A stretch of DNA of 22,343 bases from Christensenella sp. UBA1242 (GTDB lineage Bacteria > Bacillota > Clostridia > Christensenellales > UBA1242). The position numbers and the translations under genes were made by a program. The notes under the pieces were generated by a model. That model was not told the origin of the DNA. It did no database searches and saw only the letters and a list, made by a program, of their open reading frames with translations. The stretch spans positions 35,976 through 58,318 of the forward strand of contig DBWI01000034.1 of assembly GCA_002308915.1 (NCBI GenBank), written 5' to 3'. Of this stretch, positions 1-8,213 are shown in pieces (positions within the stretch are counted from its first letter, which is position 1; every line of letters starts with the position of its first letter).

Positions 1-78
1 AAAAGCCACAAGCACAAAACTTGTTAACAATAAAACCAAAGCTGTTAAAACTGAGCCTAAAAATTTTCTTGTTTTCAT
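1..78 (-). CDS. Partial secreted or membrane protein, N-terminal 26 residues only
   Basis: Only the start of this gene is in the window; the rest lies beyond base 1. The ATG at 78 follows a strong Shine-Dalgarno site (AAAGGAGAAGAA). The visible peptide begins MKTRKF and continues into a long hydrophobic stretch (residues 6-26, rich in Leu, Val and Ala). That is the pattern of a signal peptide or an N-terminal membrane anchor. No lipobox cysteine is reached before the window ends, so a lipoprotein cannot be confirmed or excluded. It has its own promoter (107-135) and is separated from the next minus-strand operon by a terminator (185-208). Its function cannot be inferred. Confidence 0.7.
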   Translation of the reverse strand, partial: MKTRKFLGSVLTALVLLLTSFVLVAF

Positions 79-106
79 TTCTTCTCCTTTTGTGAAAATC
101 AGTGTT

Positions 107-135
107 AGAATATCATAACTAAATTCAAAAGTCAA
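107..135 (-). promoter_or_regulatory. Promoter of the partial gene at 1-78
   Basis: On the minus strand, TTGACT (130-135), a 17-base spacer, then TATTCT (107-112) preceded by TG (extended -10). It lies about 30 bases upstream of the start codon. Confidence 0.65.
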
Positions 136-180
136 TGATAATAGTTATTATTTAAAAATAATATATATTTATTCATATTA

Positions 181-208
181 TAAAAAAATGCCTATTGCTA
201 GGCATTTT
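181..208 (-). terminator. Intrinsic terminator of the ABC operon
   Basis: A perfect 10-bp stem (AAAATGCCTA / TAGGCATTTT) with a 4-base loop, running into a run of T on the minus strand. It begins one base after the stop codon of the 175-residue gene. Confidence 0.85.
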
Positions 209-209
209 G

Positions 210-737
210 TTATCTAACATAAACTTGAATAATTACTCCAGAACCCATCTTTCCATTTGATATTGGATTTATGTATATTTTAAATGCAATTTTACTTTCA
301 AAACAAATCAGAGTTCCATTATCTTTAAGTTCAATTGCTTTGTTGTCAATAAGATTTCGATTATCCTCATCAAGTTTATATGTAACACCATCAGCACTTG
401 AAGCTTCTTCTCCTGTATCATATAATATCTTGGGAATAAAAATTAATGGCAAGTATTTTCTTGTTTCATTTTCTTGGGTTTCTTCATTTAAAAATTCACC
501 TTCTTGAGCATATTTTGTGTAATATATTGTGAGTTTATATATATCATTTGAAGTTTCGTCTTCTTTCTGCTGTAACTCAAATTTATACATTTCATCTCTT
601 TCTGCTTCCACGCTCATCTCAATTCTTTTTATATATTTAACTTCGTCATATATTTTTACTTTCATGCCAAAAAAACCAATAGCAACTATTGATGCAACAT
701 AAATTATAAAAATCATTATTATTGTAGATTTTTTCAT
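210..737 (-). CDS. Single-pass membrane-anchored protein of unknown function, third gene of ABC operon
   Basis: 175 residues, family not recognised. Residues about 5-24 form one hydrophobic segment after a Lys-rich start (MKKS), consistent with an anchor and an exported C-terminal domain. The rest is polar and acidic, with alternating hydrophobic residues typical of beta strands near the end. The start has a good Shine-Dalgarno site (AAGGAAAAATAGAT before ATG). The gene begins two bases after the permease stop codon and ends at a terminator, so it is the last gene of the operon and is probably translated with the permease. Position suggests an accessory or surface partner of the ABC transporter, but this is inference. 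Confidence 0.8.
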   Translation of the reverse strand: MKKSTIIMIFIIYVASIVAIGFFGMKVKIYDEVKYIKRIEMSVEAERDEMYKFELQQKEDETSNDIYKLTIYYTKYAQEGEFLNEETQENETRKYLPLIFIPKILYDTGEEASSADGVTYKLDEDNRNLIDNKAIELKDNGTLICFESKIAFKIYINPISNGKMGSGVIIQVYVR

Positions 738-739
738 AT

Positions 740-2452
740 CTATTTTTCCTTATAGTAAAGTCTTATTCTTGTTAAATACAAATAAATCCTTACAACAAGA
801 ATTATAAGTGTAACAAAGAATAATTTCACAAAAACGACTTTTATATTTTCTGACATCAAGAAAAATGCAACAAAAGCAAACAAAATTGACATAATAAATG
901 CAATGATTGTACTTTTGGTTTCATTTGGATTTTTTTGCGCATCACCAGATGTTTGATACAATCTATTTTGTGGATTCATAATATCAATCTCAGCACTCCA
1001 CAAAAGATGTGCAACATAGATAAATATCATAGAAAATCCAAGCAAAATTGATTGAAGTGCATCAAACTTTGCAAATGTTGAAATTACCACTGTTGATGCA
1101 ATAATTGAACCAACACAAATAAGAGCATTAAGCATAACTTTTCCAGACAATGGTACTCTGTATGGAACAGGATTAACTTTGTTCAAATATCCTGCATTAC
1201 CTTCTTTTGAAAATGTGCTTGCAATAATAACATTTGATGATAATACCATAAGCAAAACAATTAAAATATTAAATGTAATTCCAAGGAAATTTCCAAGAAT
1301 TCTTGTATCCATTGCACCAATAATTTTGTTTTGCAAAAATATTGCTATTGGAGTAATTATTGCAACTGCTAAAACACTATAAATTACATTTGCTGAACGC
1401 AAAGAAACCAAAGCACTCTTTTGCGATGCAGACAAGAATGGAAAATATCTTCTGTTCTTTTTGAATTTTTTAATATCTTTCTTTTTGTACTCAAAAGGAT
1501 TACTTGCCATTCTTAAGAATAGTTTTGAAGATAATAAATATACAAGCACAAAACATCCTATAATGATTAAAGCACAACTTAAGAAAGTAAACAAATTATC
1601 ATGGTTAAATGGCTTAAAATTGTTTGAACCATAAAACATACCTGTAAATAATTGTAAAAGCATATTAAATATAAAAGTTTTTGAAGCAAAATCTGCTAAA
1701 AAGTCTTGAATAGACCAATAAATTCTACCCCAATCACGAATCAAATTTATATCTTCTGGAATCATTCCAATAGCAAAGATAACACCATAAATAAGAGCAC
1801 CCAAAACACCAGCAACAACAATAACTTCTAACCATTTTACTTTTTTTAGAACAATAACAATTGCCATTGTTGGGATTGATAAAAATCCACTAATACTAAC
1901 ACAAAGCAAGGTAAACAAAATTAAAGATAATATTGTCCATAAAAAGAATGTGAATGACAACTTCATCACAAGACCATAACCCCAGAAAAATGGCAAAATA
2001 TATGTAATATTTTTAATAAATTCGTAAATTAAACAAACAATCATTTTAGAAGTGAATGTTGTACTATTTTTTACTGGGAAAGTAAGCAATACTGGATTGT
2101 CTTTTGCAAAATATAAAGTTTTTGTTACATTTGTTAAACAAGAAATAAATGACAACAACATAAGTAATGTCATAACAATTAAATACATTCTAAAATTAAC
2201 AGTGCTAACAAATGAGAATAATCCAAGCCCCACAATTAACTTAAACACCAAGTACACAGCTGCCGTGATGGCAACAAATAGCAATAGCGAAAAAACGATT
2301 TTAAAAATAGTATTTTTCTTGCTTTTTAAAAAAGAAAAATCAATTTTGTCTTTTAGTTGCATCAAAACAAGAGGTCTGATAACTGCAAACCACTTTAATA
2401 TTGTTTTAAAAAACTTTTTAATGAAATTTTGTTTTTCTGCGACTTTTTCCAT
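740..2452 (-). CDS. ABC-2-type exporter permease
   Basis: 570-residue polytopic membrane protein with about a dozen hydrophobic segments, separated by short Lys-rich loops. The Lys/Phe-rich N-terminus (residues 1-50) is cytoplasmic in character. It resembles the large putative ABC exporter permeases of Bacillota (ABC_tran_2-like) rather than nutrient importers, and no solute-binding protein gene is nearby. The preceding gene, two bases upstream, supplies the ABC ATPase, so the pair should form one transporter. There is only a weak ribosome site before ATG (GAAGAAAAATAAAT), which suggests translational coupling to the upstream gene. The substrate is unknown; lipid or glycan is plausible from the context. 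Membrane and ABC assignment is firm, the family assignment less so. Confidence 0.85.
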   Translation of the reverse strand: MEKVAEKQNFIKKFFKTILKWFAVIRPLVLMQLKDKIDFSFLKSKKNTIFKIVFSLLLFVAITAAVYLVFKLIVGLGLFSFVSTVNFRMYLIVMTLLMLLSFISCLTNVTKTLYFAKDNPVLLTFPVKNSTTFTSKMIVCLIYEFIKNITYILPFFWGYGLVMKLSFTFFLWTILSLILFTLLCVSISGFLSIPTMAIVIVLKKVKWLEVIVVAGVLGALIYGVIFAIGMIPEDINLIRDWGRIYWSIQDFLADFASKTFIFNMLLQLFTGMFYGSNNFKPFNHDNLFTFLSCALIIIGCFVLVYLLSSKLFLRMASNPFEYKKKDIKKFKKNRRYFPFLSASQKSALVSLRSANVIYSVLAVAIITPIAIFLQNKIIGAMDTRILGNFLGITFNILIVLLMVLSSNVIIASTFSKEGNAGYLNKVNPVPYRVPLSGKVMLNALICVGSIIASTVVISTFAKFDALQSILLGFSMIFIYVAHLLWSAEIDIMNPQNRLYQTSGDAQKNPNETKSTIIAFIMSILFAFVAFFLMSENIKVVFVKLFFVTLIILVVRIYLYLTRIRLYYKEK

Positions 2453-2454
2453 AT

Positions 2455-4818
2455 TTATTTTTCTTCTTTATTTTGTTCTTCTTTTTGTTCTTCTTCAAGA
2501 TTTTTTATGTAATCTGGACCATTGATTATATCCATATAAAAATCTTCTAGGCTTGTTCCACTTTCTTCAATTTCTTTAACAGTTTTTGTACAAATGATAT
2601 GTCCTTTTTTGATAATTGCAATTCTATTGCAAATTTTCTCAACAACATCAATAATATGACTAGAAAAGAATACGATATTTCCTTCTTTTGCCCTTTCTTT
2701 CATACACTCTTTTACTTGATAAATACTATTTGGGTCAAGACCTGTTAATGGCTCATCCAAAATCCATACCTTTGGATCGTGAACAAGTGCTGCCATAATT
2801 GCAATTTTTTGTTTCATACCATGAGAGTATGTTTTCATTTGGTTATCAAATGCACCCTCAAGTTCAAAACGCTTAACATATTTGTCTATTCTTTGATTTC
2901 TATCTTCCAAAGACACATTGTATAAATCTGCAATGTAATTAATATATTCTCTGCCAGTCAACTTTTCATAAAGTGCATAGTGGTCAGGAACAAATCCAAT
3001 ACATCTTTTTGCTTCAATCGGTTGCGTGTTGATGTCATATCCACACACTTCAACTTCACCCTCTGTTAATGGTTGAATACCAACAACTGTTTTTATGATT
3101 GTTGACTTTCCTGCACCATTTGGTCCCAAAAATCCAAACACTTCTCCACCATTAACTTCCAAGTTTGCATGGTCAACTGCAAGTACTTCACTTCCAGAAT
3201 ACCTCTTGGTGAAATCTCTTAAAATTAATTTGTAATCATTTTCTGGATTCATAGGTTCATTTAAACTCCTTCCATTCATTTTTGATAAAAGTGCCAATTC
3301 ATCTAATTTAACTTTTCTATTTCTTTCAAACATGTCATTAAGATTTGCAAACATTGTATAGCAATATTCATATACAAACCAAATTCCAAAACCTAATGCC
3401 ACATACACAAAGAAAAACAATGTTTGATAAAGTGGATAGAAAGTTAGTTTTATTCCATTAACTTCTATTATTGCCTTAATATTTCTTGTGTCTGTTGCCC
3501 ACCTACCAAGTTTATCGGCAATAAAATCACTATTAATAAAGAAATAGTCTGTTGACTGTGAAGCAATACCTGCTTCAAACATTCCTGTGAAAACTGCATT
3601 AACAACAAGAACTAAAACAAAGTATGCCAAGAACCCAAGCATTGAATAAACAAATTGCTTAAATCTTGGTTTTTGAAACATACCAAGTGAAACAAACAAA
3701 AGTGGCATAAAGAATGCAATATAGTGGTTTATATAAAAGTTTACAAGCGAGCCACTAAATATATTTTCTTTTGCACCATAGTTTGGCATGATCATTGCAA
3801 AAAATGCACCAATAACATTTATAAAATATGTGAAGTAGAAAAATCTCTTCATGTTAAAAATAAGTACTATTGGCATAATATACATTGCTGTGTTACAAAG
3901 GTGTAATGGCCAAGAAGTTGGATCCAAAAATGCATCAAGCTTTTTTGTAAAAGAATAAGTAATTAATGTTCCAAGACAAATAAACATTAAATAAAATTTC
4001 TTTTCGGAATATTCTTTCTTTCTTAATGTATAATGAACAATAAATGGAAGAATAAATCCAATATACAAAATTATTCTGTGTGATATTTCAAAATCTTTGG
4101 CTTTGTAAATTTGCTCAGCATGTCCAAATATTGCTTGAATTGTATAAGATGGCATTACACTAAAAATAATCACCAACACTGCAAACAAATCAAACCAATG
4201 CTTTTTGCAAAATTTCCAAACAATGCTTAAAACATTTGCCACTTTGTTCCAAAAATTGTTCTTTTGATATTTTTTTAGTATCTCGTTTTTATCTTGAGAA
4301 ATTTTTTCATGTTTTTTGAATATATTTTTGAAATCTGTTTTTACAACTATTAATATTGCATATCCAAGAGCAACACCCATCTCCATTGCAAAAAACATAT
4401 TTCTAATAATAACTGAACTTATATTCCCAGTGATTGCTGTAAAATGAAAACCAAGAAAACAAATATTTAGTATTGTAATTGGGAAAGCAAATACTTTTGT
4501 GAATATCTTTAGCTTTTTAACATCAAAGAATGGATATAAAATCAAAAGTAAATTACTAACATAAGTAAACCATACCAAAATTATTCCAAAAAAGTTTTGG
4601 ATATTTGTTTCAAATGGCCCGTCAGCCAATGCAAAAGTTTCTGAAATTAAATCATCACCAAGCATATAACGCATAGCAAAAAATAATGCAAGCACTAATG
4701 AAAAGCCTTTGCATAAAACATTTAATATTTTGCTTTGTTTTTTGCCAATAAAAAATCCTAGTAAAAACACCAAGACAGCAAAAATCAAACTTATTCCATA
4801 ATAAATACCTAGTGTCAT
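2455..4818 (-). CDS. YwaF/TMEM164-like membrane region fused to an ABC-transporter ATPase
   Basis: 787 residues in two parts. Residues 1-490 are polytopic: about five segments in 1-160, a Lys-rich linker (160-205), then a second block (205-490) with a YwaF/TMEM164 signature: WPLHLCN at 303-309, an N-x-IGAFFA-x-x-MPN stretch near 334-346, and NHYIAFF (His365). A charged linker (490-528) leads to a complete ABC ATPase: Walker A GPNGAGKST (565-573), signature YSHGMKQK (664-671), Walker B with DEP (688-690), and the switch His in SSHI (721). The tail is Glu/Lys-rich. The ATPase is of the ABC-2 exporter type and pairs with the permease two bases downstream. The start has AAAGGAATTGT before ATG and a good promoter (4848-4876). 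There is no frameshift or internal stop at the junction, so the fusion is real in this sequence. Human TMEM164 has been reported to be a phospholipid acyltransferase using a conserved Cys; whether this domain is an enzyme is inference. Confidence 0.88.
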   Translation of the reverse strand: MTLGIYYGISLIFAVLVFLLGFFIGKKQSKILNVLCKGFSLVLALFFAMRYMLGDDLISETFALADGPFETNIQNFFGIILVWFTYVSNLLLILYPFFDVKKLKIFTKVFAFPITILNICFLGFHFTAITGNISSVIIRNMFFAMEMGVALGYAILIVVKTDFKNIFKKHEKISQDKNEILKKYQKNNFWNKVANVLSIVWKFCKKHWFDLFAVLVIIFSVMPSYTIQAIFGHAEQIYKAKDFEISHRIILYIGFILPFIVHYTLRKKEYSEKKFYLMFICLGTLITYSFTKKLDAFLDPTSWPLHLCNTAMYIMPIVLIFNMKRFFYFTYFINVIGAFFAMIMPNYGAKENIFSGSLVNFYINHYIAFFMPLLFVSLGMFQKPRFKQFVYSMLGFLAYFVLVLVVNAVFTGMFEAGIASQSTDYFFINSDFIADKLGRWATDTRNIKAIIEVNGIKLTFYPLYQTLFFFVYVALGFGIWFVYEYCYTMFANLNDMFERNRKVKLDELALLSKMNGRSLNEPMNPENDYKLILRDFTKRYSGSEVLAVDHANLEVNGGEVFGFLGPNGAGKSTIIKTVVGIQPLTEGEVEVCGYDINTQPIEAKRCIGFVPDHYALYEKLTGREYINYIADLYNVSLEDRNQRIDKYVKRFELEGAFDNQMKTYSHGMKQKIAIMAALVHDPKVWILDEPLTGLDPNSIYQVKECMKERAKEGNIVFFSSHIIDVVEKICNRIAIIKKGHIICTKTVKEIEESGTSLEDFYMDIINGPDYIKNLEEEQKEEQNKEEK

Positions 4819-4847
4819 ACAATTCCTTTGAGCATAGTATTTTTGTT

Positions 4848-4876
4848 ATTATAACCAATTTTGTAGAATATAGCAA
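4848..4876 (-). promoter_or_regulatory. Promoter of the YwaF-ABC operon
   Basis: On the minus strand, TTGCTA (4871-4876), a 17-base spacer, then TATAAT (4848-4853). The start codon with its Shine-Dalgarno site lies 30 bases further on. The -35 box sits between two copies of a 13-base direct repeat. Confidence 0.7.
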
Positions 4877-4892
4877 GTATTTGTAGAATATA
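4860..4892. repeat. 13-base direct repeat pair around the -35 box
   Basis: TTTGTAGAATATA occurs at 4860-4872 and exactly again at 4880-4892, 20 bases apart, about two helical turns. The pair brackets the -35 element of the YwaF-ABC promoter. This spacing is what a dimeric regulator bound to one face of the DNA would need, so an operator is possible. The sequence is AT-rich, so chance is not excluded. Confidence 0.45.
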
Positions 4893-4919
4893 AAAAAATA
4901 GACAACAGAAATTGCCTAT
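4891..4919 (-). terminator. Terminator of the DUF975 gene
   Basis: On the minus strand, ATAGGCAA pairs with TTGTCTAT (one G-T pair), followed by a run of seven T. The stop codon of the gene lies in the first arm of the hairpin. Confidence 0.7.
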
Positions 4920-5518
4920 CTTATTTTGTTTTTAATGTTCTCATAAAACTCTGCTGTTGCAAGTTCCATATATGGTGCAATCCAAATTGAAAGTATGCCA
5001 AGTGTTAAAACTGAAAGCAACATCCATCCAATAAATCTAAACTGCAAACAAAACAATTTCCACTTGTATCCTCTCATCATAAAGATACTTCTTTCTCTTG
5101 CTTCTTTTTGAGTTAAATCAGGATTGTCACGCAAAATATAAAAACTCATAGCATATGAATAACTAGCAATAATTCCAGGGAAAAACAATAACAAACTCCA
5201 AAGAAAAACAAAAATTGAATTAACTAACCACAAAAGGATTGACCTTTTTTTGTTGTTAAAGCCTTCCAATAGGTCACCAACTCTCATTTCTTCACCCCTG
5301 GAAACTTCAAGAATACAAGTTGTGTAACCAAGTTGAAGCGGTCCCGAAATAAATATGGCAAGAATTGATGTTATCATAAATGCTTGCAAAAGTAAGTTGA
5401 TTGACATATTACAAAAATACACAAGTGCAAGTTTGTTCCAATTGCCCTTACGTTTTTCTTTTGCTTTTTCTATATAGTCTTTTGAAGTCAATTCCAAAAC
5501 TTTGTTAGCAGAACTCAT
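4916..5518 (-). CDS. DUF975 family membrane protein
   Basis: 200 residues if started at MSSANK, the ATG preceded by AGGAGATTGACA; an in-frame ATG ten codons upstream lacks such a site. The sequence has the DUF975 pattern: an amphipathic N-terminus, a hydrophobic segment leading to GPLQLGY, the RGEEMRVGDLLEGF motif, then LLFFPGIIASYSYAMSFYILRDNP, the KEARERS-x-x-MMRGYKWKLF motif, and FIGWMLLSVLTLGI followed by PYMELATAEFYENI. About four to five membrane segments are expected. The family has no established function. The gene follows the envelope-lipid cluster and also has its own promoter (5539-5567), so it can be expressed separately. Confidence 0.88.
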   Translation of the reverse strand: MSSANKVLELTSKDYIEKAKEKRKGNWNKLALVYFCNMSINLLLQAFMITSILAIFISGPLQLGYTTCILEVSRGEEMRVGDLLEGFNNKKRSILLWLVNSIFVFLWSLLLFFPGIIASYSYAMSFYILRDNPDLTQKEARERSIFMMRGYKWKLFCLQFRFIGWMLLSVLTLGILSIWIAPYMELATAEFYENIKNKIR

Positions 5519-5538
5519 TGTCAATCTCCTTGTATGTT

Positions 5539-5567
5539 TTATTAACACAATTTTAACAATAAGTCAA
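5539..5567 (-). promoter_or_regulatory. Internal promoter for the DUF975 gene
   Basis: On the minus strand, TTGACT (5562-5567), a 17-base spacer, then TAATAA (5539-5544) preceded by TGT. It lies between the acyltransferase stop codon and the Shine-Dalgarno site of the DUF975 gene. Confidence 0.55.
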
Positions 5568-5568
5568 A

Positions 5569-6411
5569 CTATTCGGTTGTATATTCCAACTTTTTGCCAT
5601 ATGTTTTTTCATAACAATTTTTCCATAACTCTTCATTTCTTTTTAAAAGATTTTGAATTCGTTCTGGCTTTTCTAAGTCTTTGTTTGGATATAAAGGCTT
5701 ACCAACATGTATTGTATACTCTTGAACATAAAATCCATCTGGTCCCATTTTGTCACTATCTTCAAATGTAATAAAACATGGCAAAACTGGAACATCATTA
5801 TTAACTGCAAACTTGAATGCACCTTGTTTGAGTGGTTTTGGTTTTTTGTAGTTCCACCACATACTTTGTTCTGGGTACATAAGAACAAAATCCCCACGCT
5901 TCAAAATTTTATTTGTGGCATCAATAAAATTTTCCATTGTTCTTCTGTTTGATGACAATGGCAAAGTGTTGCAATGACGCATCAATAATCCATAAAAGCC
6001 AGGGAAATTTGTATAGTTGCCTTCTCTGATTACCTTAAACATTTTTTTATGTTTTTGCTTGCTTTCTTGATATGCAACTTGCATAGCAAAACTATCCATT
6101 GCATTAAAATGATTGCAGGTTATAACGGCTCCACTTGTTAAATTTTGCCAATTCTCTATTCCAATAATATCTTTAATAATTAAAAATTTATTTTTTAATG
6201 CTTTTTTTAAAAATTTGCCAGCAACATAATACGCATATTTTGTTTTTATCTTGCTTGATAATTTTTTTTGTAAATAATCTACATTTTCTGGTAAAAGCTC
6301 TTTTGTTGGTGGATCATCTTCAACATCTTTATCAAACCAACCTTTTTTCTCGTAATCTCTTATTTTTTGAATTATATCCAACCTGTCTTGTGCCTGTGCT
6401 ACGGCTTCCAT
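5569..6411 (-). CDS. PlsC-type lysophospholipid acyltransferase
   Basis: 280 residues. It carries the acyltransferase block I as NHFNAMDS (His101, Asp106: the canonical H-x4-D), a block II-like region around RHCNTLPLSSNRR (145-157), and block III as YPEQSMWW (Glu181), followed by PLKQGAFKFA and later VPVLPCF. These match the PlsC/1-acyl-glycerol-3-phosphate acyltransferase superfamily, which transfers acyl chains to lysolipids at the membrane face. Residues 1-75 are a polar N-terminal extension of unknown role; there is no clear membrane segment. The start follows AGGAGATTGAT. It is the fourth gene of a minus-strand operon with two GT8 glycosyltransferases and another acyltransferase, suggesting joint synthesis of a glycolipid or modified phospholipid. 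The exact acceptor is unknown. Confidence 0.9.
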   Translation of the reverse strand: MEAVAQAQDRLDIIQKIRDYEKKGWFDKDVEDDPPTKELLPENVDYLQKKLSSKIKTKYAYYVAGKFLKKALKNKFLIIKDIIGIENWQNLTSGAVITCNHFNAMDSFAMQVAYQESKQKHKKMFKVIREGNYTNFPGFYGLLMRHCNTLPLSSNRRTMENFIDATNKILKRGDFVLMYPEQSMWWNYKKPKPLKQGAFKFAVNNDVPVLPCFITFEDSDKMGPDGFYVQEYTIHVGKPLYPNKDLEKPERIQNLLKRNEELWKNCYEKTYGKKLEYTTE

Positions 6412-6420
6412 ATCAATCTC

Positions 6421-7368
6421 CTATTTTGAACATATTTCATTAACAATTTTTCTTATTCTTTCATTTTCTTCTTTGTCGTCTGCTTCACGCTTTGAAACAC
6501 TAACCAAAGCAGCGAGTTGCTTGTTGCTTAGTTCTTGGTCATAATAACCTTTCTTCTCTTCGCAAATTTGGTCATAATAAACTGTTCTTTTTGCATAATC
6601 CCAGAAATATTCTTCATACATAATCTCGTCATGATGCCATGGTTTGTATGCTAAGTTATAATGAATTAATTTAAGTTTTTCTCTTGGCAATTCACTTCCA
6701 TAAAAAGGCATTACATCCCAAGCTCCATCAATTCTTTTTACTCTGTTTTTGCAAAGTGTGTTCAAATAGTCTTGGTCTTGTGCAACAGTGAATTTTACTG
6801 CACCCAAAAGTTTAATAAACTTGTCTTCAATATTAAACTCACGAAGTGCTTTTAAATTCATTGGAAGAACGCCAGCATTGAAATAATCTTGCCACTTGTC
6901 AACTCCAATTCTGTTTGTTACATATTCTTTTAACTCTTGAAAGCTAGCAACTATTCCATCTGTTACGCCACCAACAAGATTGTCACCAAGGTCAATATTA
7001 TAAAGGTTTGCAATATCTTCCAAAACTACAATATCGCTATCAATATAAAGTGCTTTATCCAAGTTTGGATAAAGATTTGGAATAAATAATCTGTAGTATG
7101 TTGATTTTGAATAATAATCTCTTGTATGTAAATCATTAAATACACTTGAAACAGTTGCTGAAATGTCAACAAATTCGATTTCGATGTTATCTTTATTGTA
7201 TTCGTTATTAATTATATTTTGACTTTGTGCGCTGATTGAATTTGCATGTAAAACTTTTACTTTATAAACATTACCTTTTGTTTTATTTTCCTTTATTGAT
7301 TGCAATGTAACAGCCAAAAATGGAACATATGCATCATCACAAGTAAAAAACAAATTTATTTCATTCAT
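6421..7368 (-). CDS. Glycosyltransferase family 8 (GT8)
   Basis: 315 residues. The N-terminus INLFFTCDDAYVPFLAVTLQS is the typical GT8 nucleotide-sugar-binding start, and YIDSDIVV places the metal-binding D-x-D motif at 110-112. Further GT8 features are YFNAGVLPMNL, DQDYLN, and near the end IHYNLAYKPWHH, the conserved His/Lys-Pro-Trp region. GT8 enzymes are retaining transferases that use UDP-glucose or UDP-galactose, usually on lipopolysaccharide-like or glycolipid acceptors. The C-terminal 50 residues are charged and may form a membrane-associating helix. Its ATG overlaps the stop codon of the preceding GT8 gene by one base (TAATG), so translation is coupled. The two GT8 enzymes could act one after the other on the same acceptor. 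Sugar and acceptor are not known. Confidence 0.92.
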   Translation of the reverse strand: MNEINLFFTCDDAYVPFLAVTLQSIKENKTKGNVYKVKVLHANSISAQSQNIINNEYNKDNIEIEFVDISATVSSVFNDLHTRDYYSKSTYYRLFIPNLYPNLDKALYIDSDIVVLEDIANLYNIDLGDNLVGGVTDGIVASFQELKEYVTNRIGVDKWQDYFNAGVLPMNLKALREFNIEDKFIKLLGAVKFTVAQDQDYLNTLCKNRVKRIDGAWDVMPFYGSELPREKLKLIHYNLAYKPWHHDEIMYEEYFWDYAKRTVYYDQICEEKKGYYDQELSNKQLAALVSVSKREADDKEENERIRKIVNEICSK

Positions 7369-8213
7369 TAGTTGTTATTCTCCTTTAAACTTTCGTATAA
7401 TTTTTTCAAATAAATATATTCATATAAAATATCGTCAAATTGGTCATATCCAAATATTTTATGAACTTTGGTTACATGCCATTGCTTTATATTGTCTGTG
7501 TGTGGATATGGCAACCAGAACAATCTTTTTGAAAAGTGTCTTACAACAGTACTCTTATGCAAAAATTTTTGGTCATTAAATTTTTGTGGAAGCATAAGCT
7601 TTTTGGTTGTGCTTCTGTAAACTGCATCCTGGTCAGCAAACAGCATTTTCTTGGTCTTAATCAATTTTCTTGCCTTAACCAAAAGGCCTGTTTTTCTTAT
7701 CTCTTCCATATTAAATAGCAAAACACCTGCATTAATATAGTTTGGAGCTTTAAGAAATTTGCCATAATGGTCACGAGCAGCTGCATATTCATAACCTTCT
7801 ATGTTTTGATTGTACAAAAGAGTTATGTCACGATTAAACATAATGTCGGCATCAAGATATAACAACTTATCTTCTGGCATACCATCTATCATATCTGCAA
7901 ATAACCTTAATAATGTATATGGCGAACAATATGCACTCTCATTTGGACAACCCCCAAACTCTTTTTTATAAAGTTCAGTTACATCAATGCTTATAACTTG
8001 ATTTTGGGGATTATATTGCTTTGCAATCCTATCCAAAAACTCAACTTGTTCATCTTCAATTTTTGTGTAAGCTGGCTTGAGATAACTTACATCCATAGTA
8101 TAGATAAAAATTCTTATTGGTTCAGTTGTTTTTGTTCTTTTGAAAACAGATAAACTTGATGTTAAAACACCATCAAAAACCTTATCATTTCCACAATATA
8201 AAATATTTATCAT
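7368..8213 (-). CDS. Glycosyltransferase family 8 (GT8), second paralogue
   Basis: 281 residues. It begins INILYCGNDKVFDGVLTSSLS, a GT8 start, with YLDADIMF giving the D-x-D motif at 121-123, then INAGVLLFNMEEIRK and FADQDAVY. Toward the C-terminus RHFSKRLFWLPYPHT and IKQWHVTKVH provide the expected His-rich region. It differs enough from the neighbouring GT8 that the two are likely to add different residues. The start has AGGAGAAAGA and overlaps the previous stop codon as ATGA, the downstream stop overlaps the next start, so three genes are tightly coupled. A cytoplasmic, membrane-associated enzyme using a UDP-sugar is expected. Confidence 0.92.
   Translation of the reverse strand: MINILYCGNDKVFDGVLTSSLSVFKRTKTTEPIRIFIYTMDVSYLKPAYTKIEDEQVEFLDRIAKQYNPQNQVISIDVTELYKKEFGGCPNESAYCSPYTLLRLFADMIDGMPEDKLLYLDADIMFNRDITLLYNQNIEGYEYAAARDHYGKFLKAPNYINAGVLLFNMEEIRKTGLLVKARKLIKTKKMLFADQDAVYRSTTKKLMLPQKFNDQKFLHKSTVVRHFSKRLFWLPYPHTDNIKQWHVTKVHKIFGYDQFDDILYEYIYLKKLYESLKENNN

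Noticed and set aside
2052..2525. 157-codon plus-strand open frame over the permease and ATPase genes
   Set aside because: It lies antisense to two well-supported membrane and ABC genes, has no ribosome site, and its peptide is a low-complexity by-product of AT-rich sequence.
8210..8212. UGA as a sense codon (Mycoplasma-like code)
   Set aside because: UGA ends a gene in the correct place with an ATGA overlap, and Trp positions in conserved motifs use TGG.
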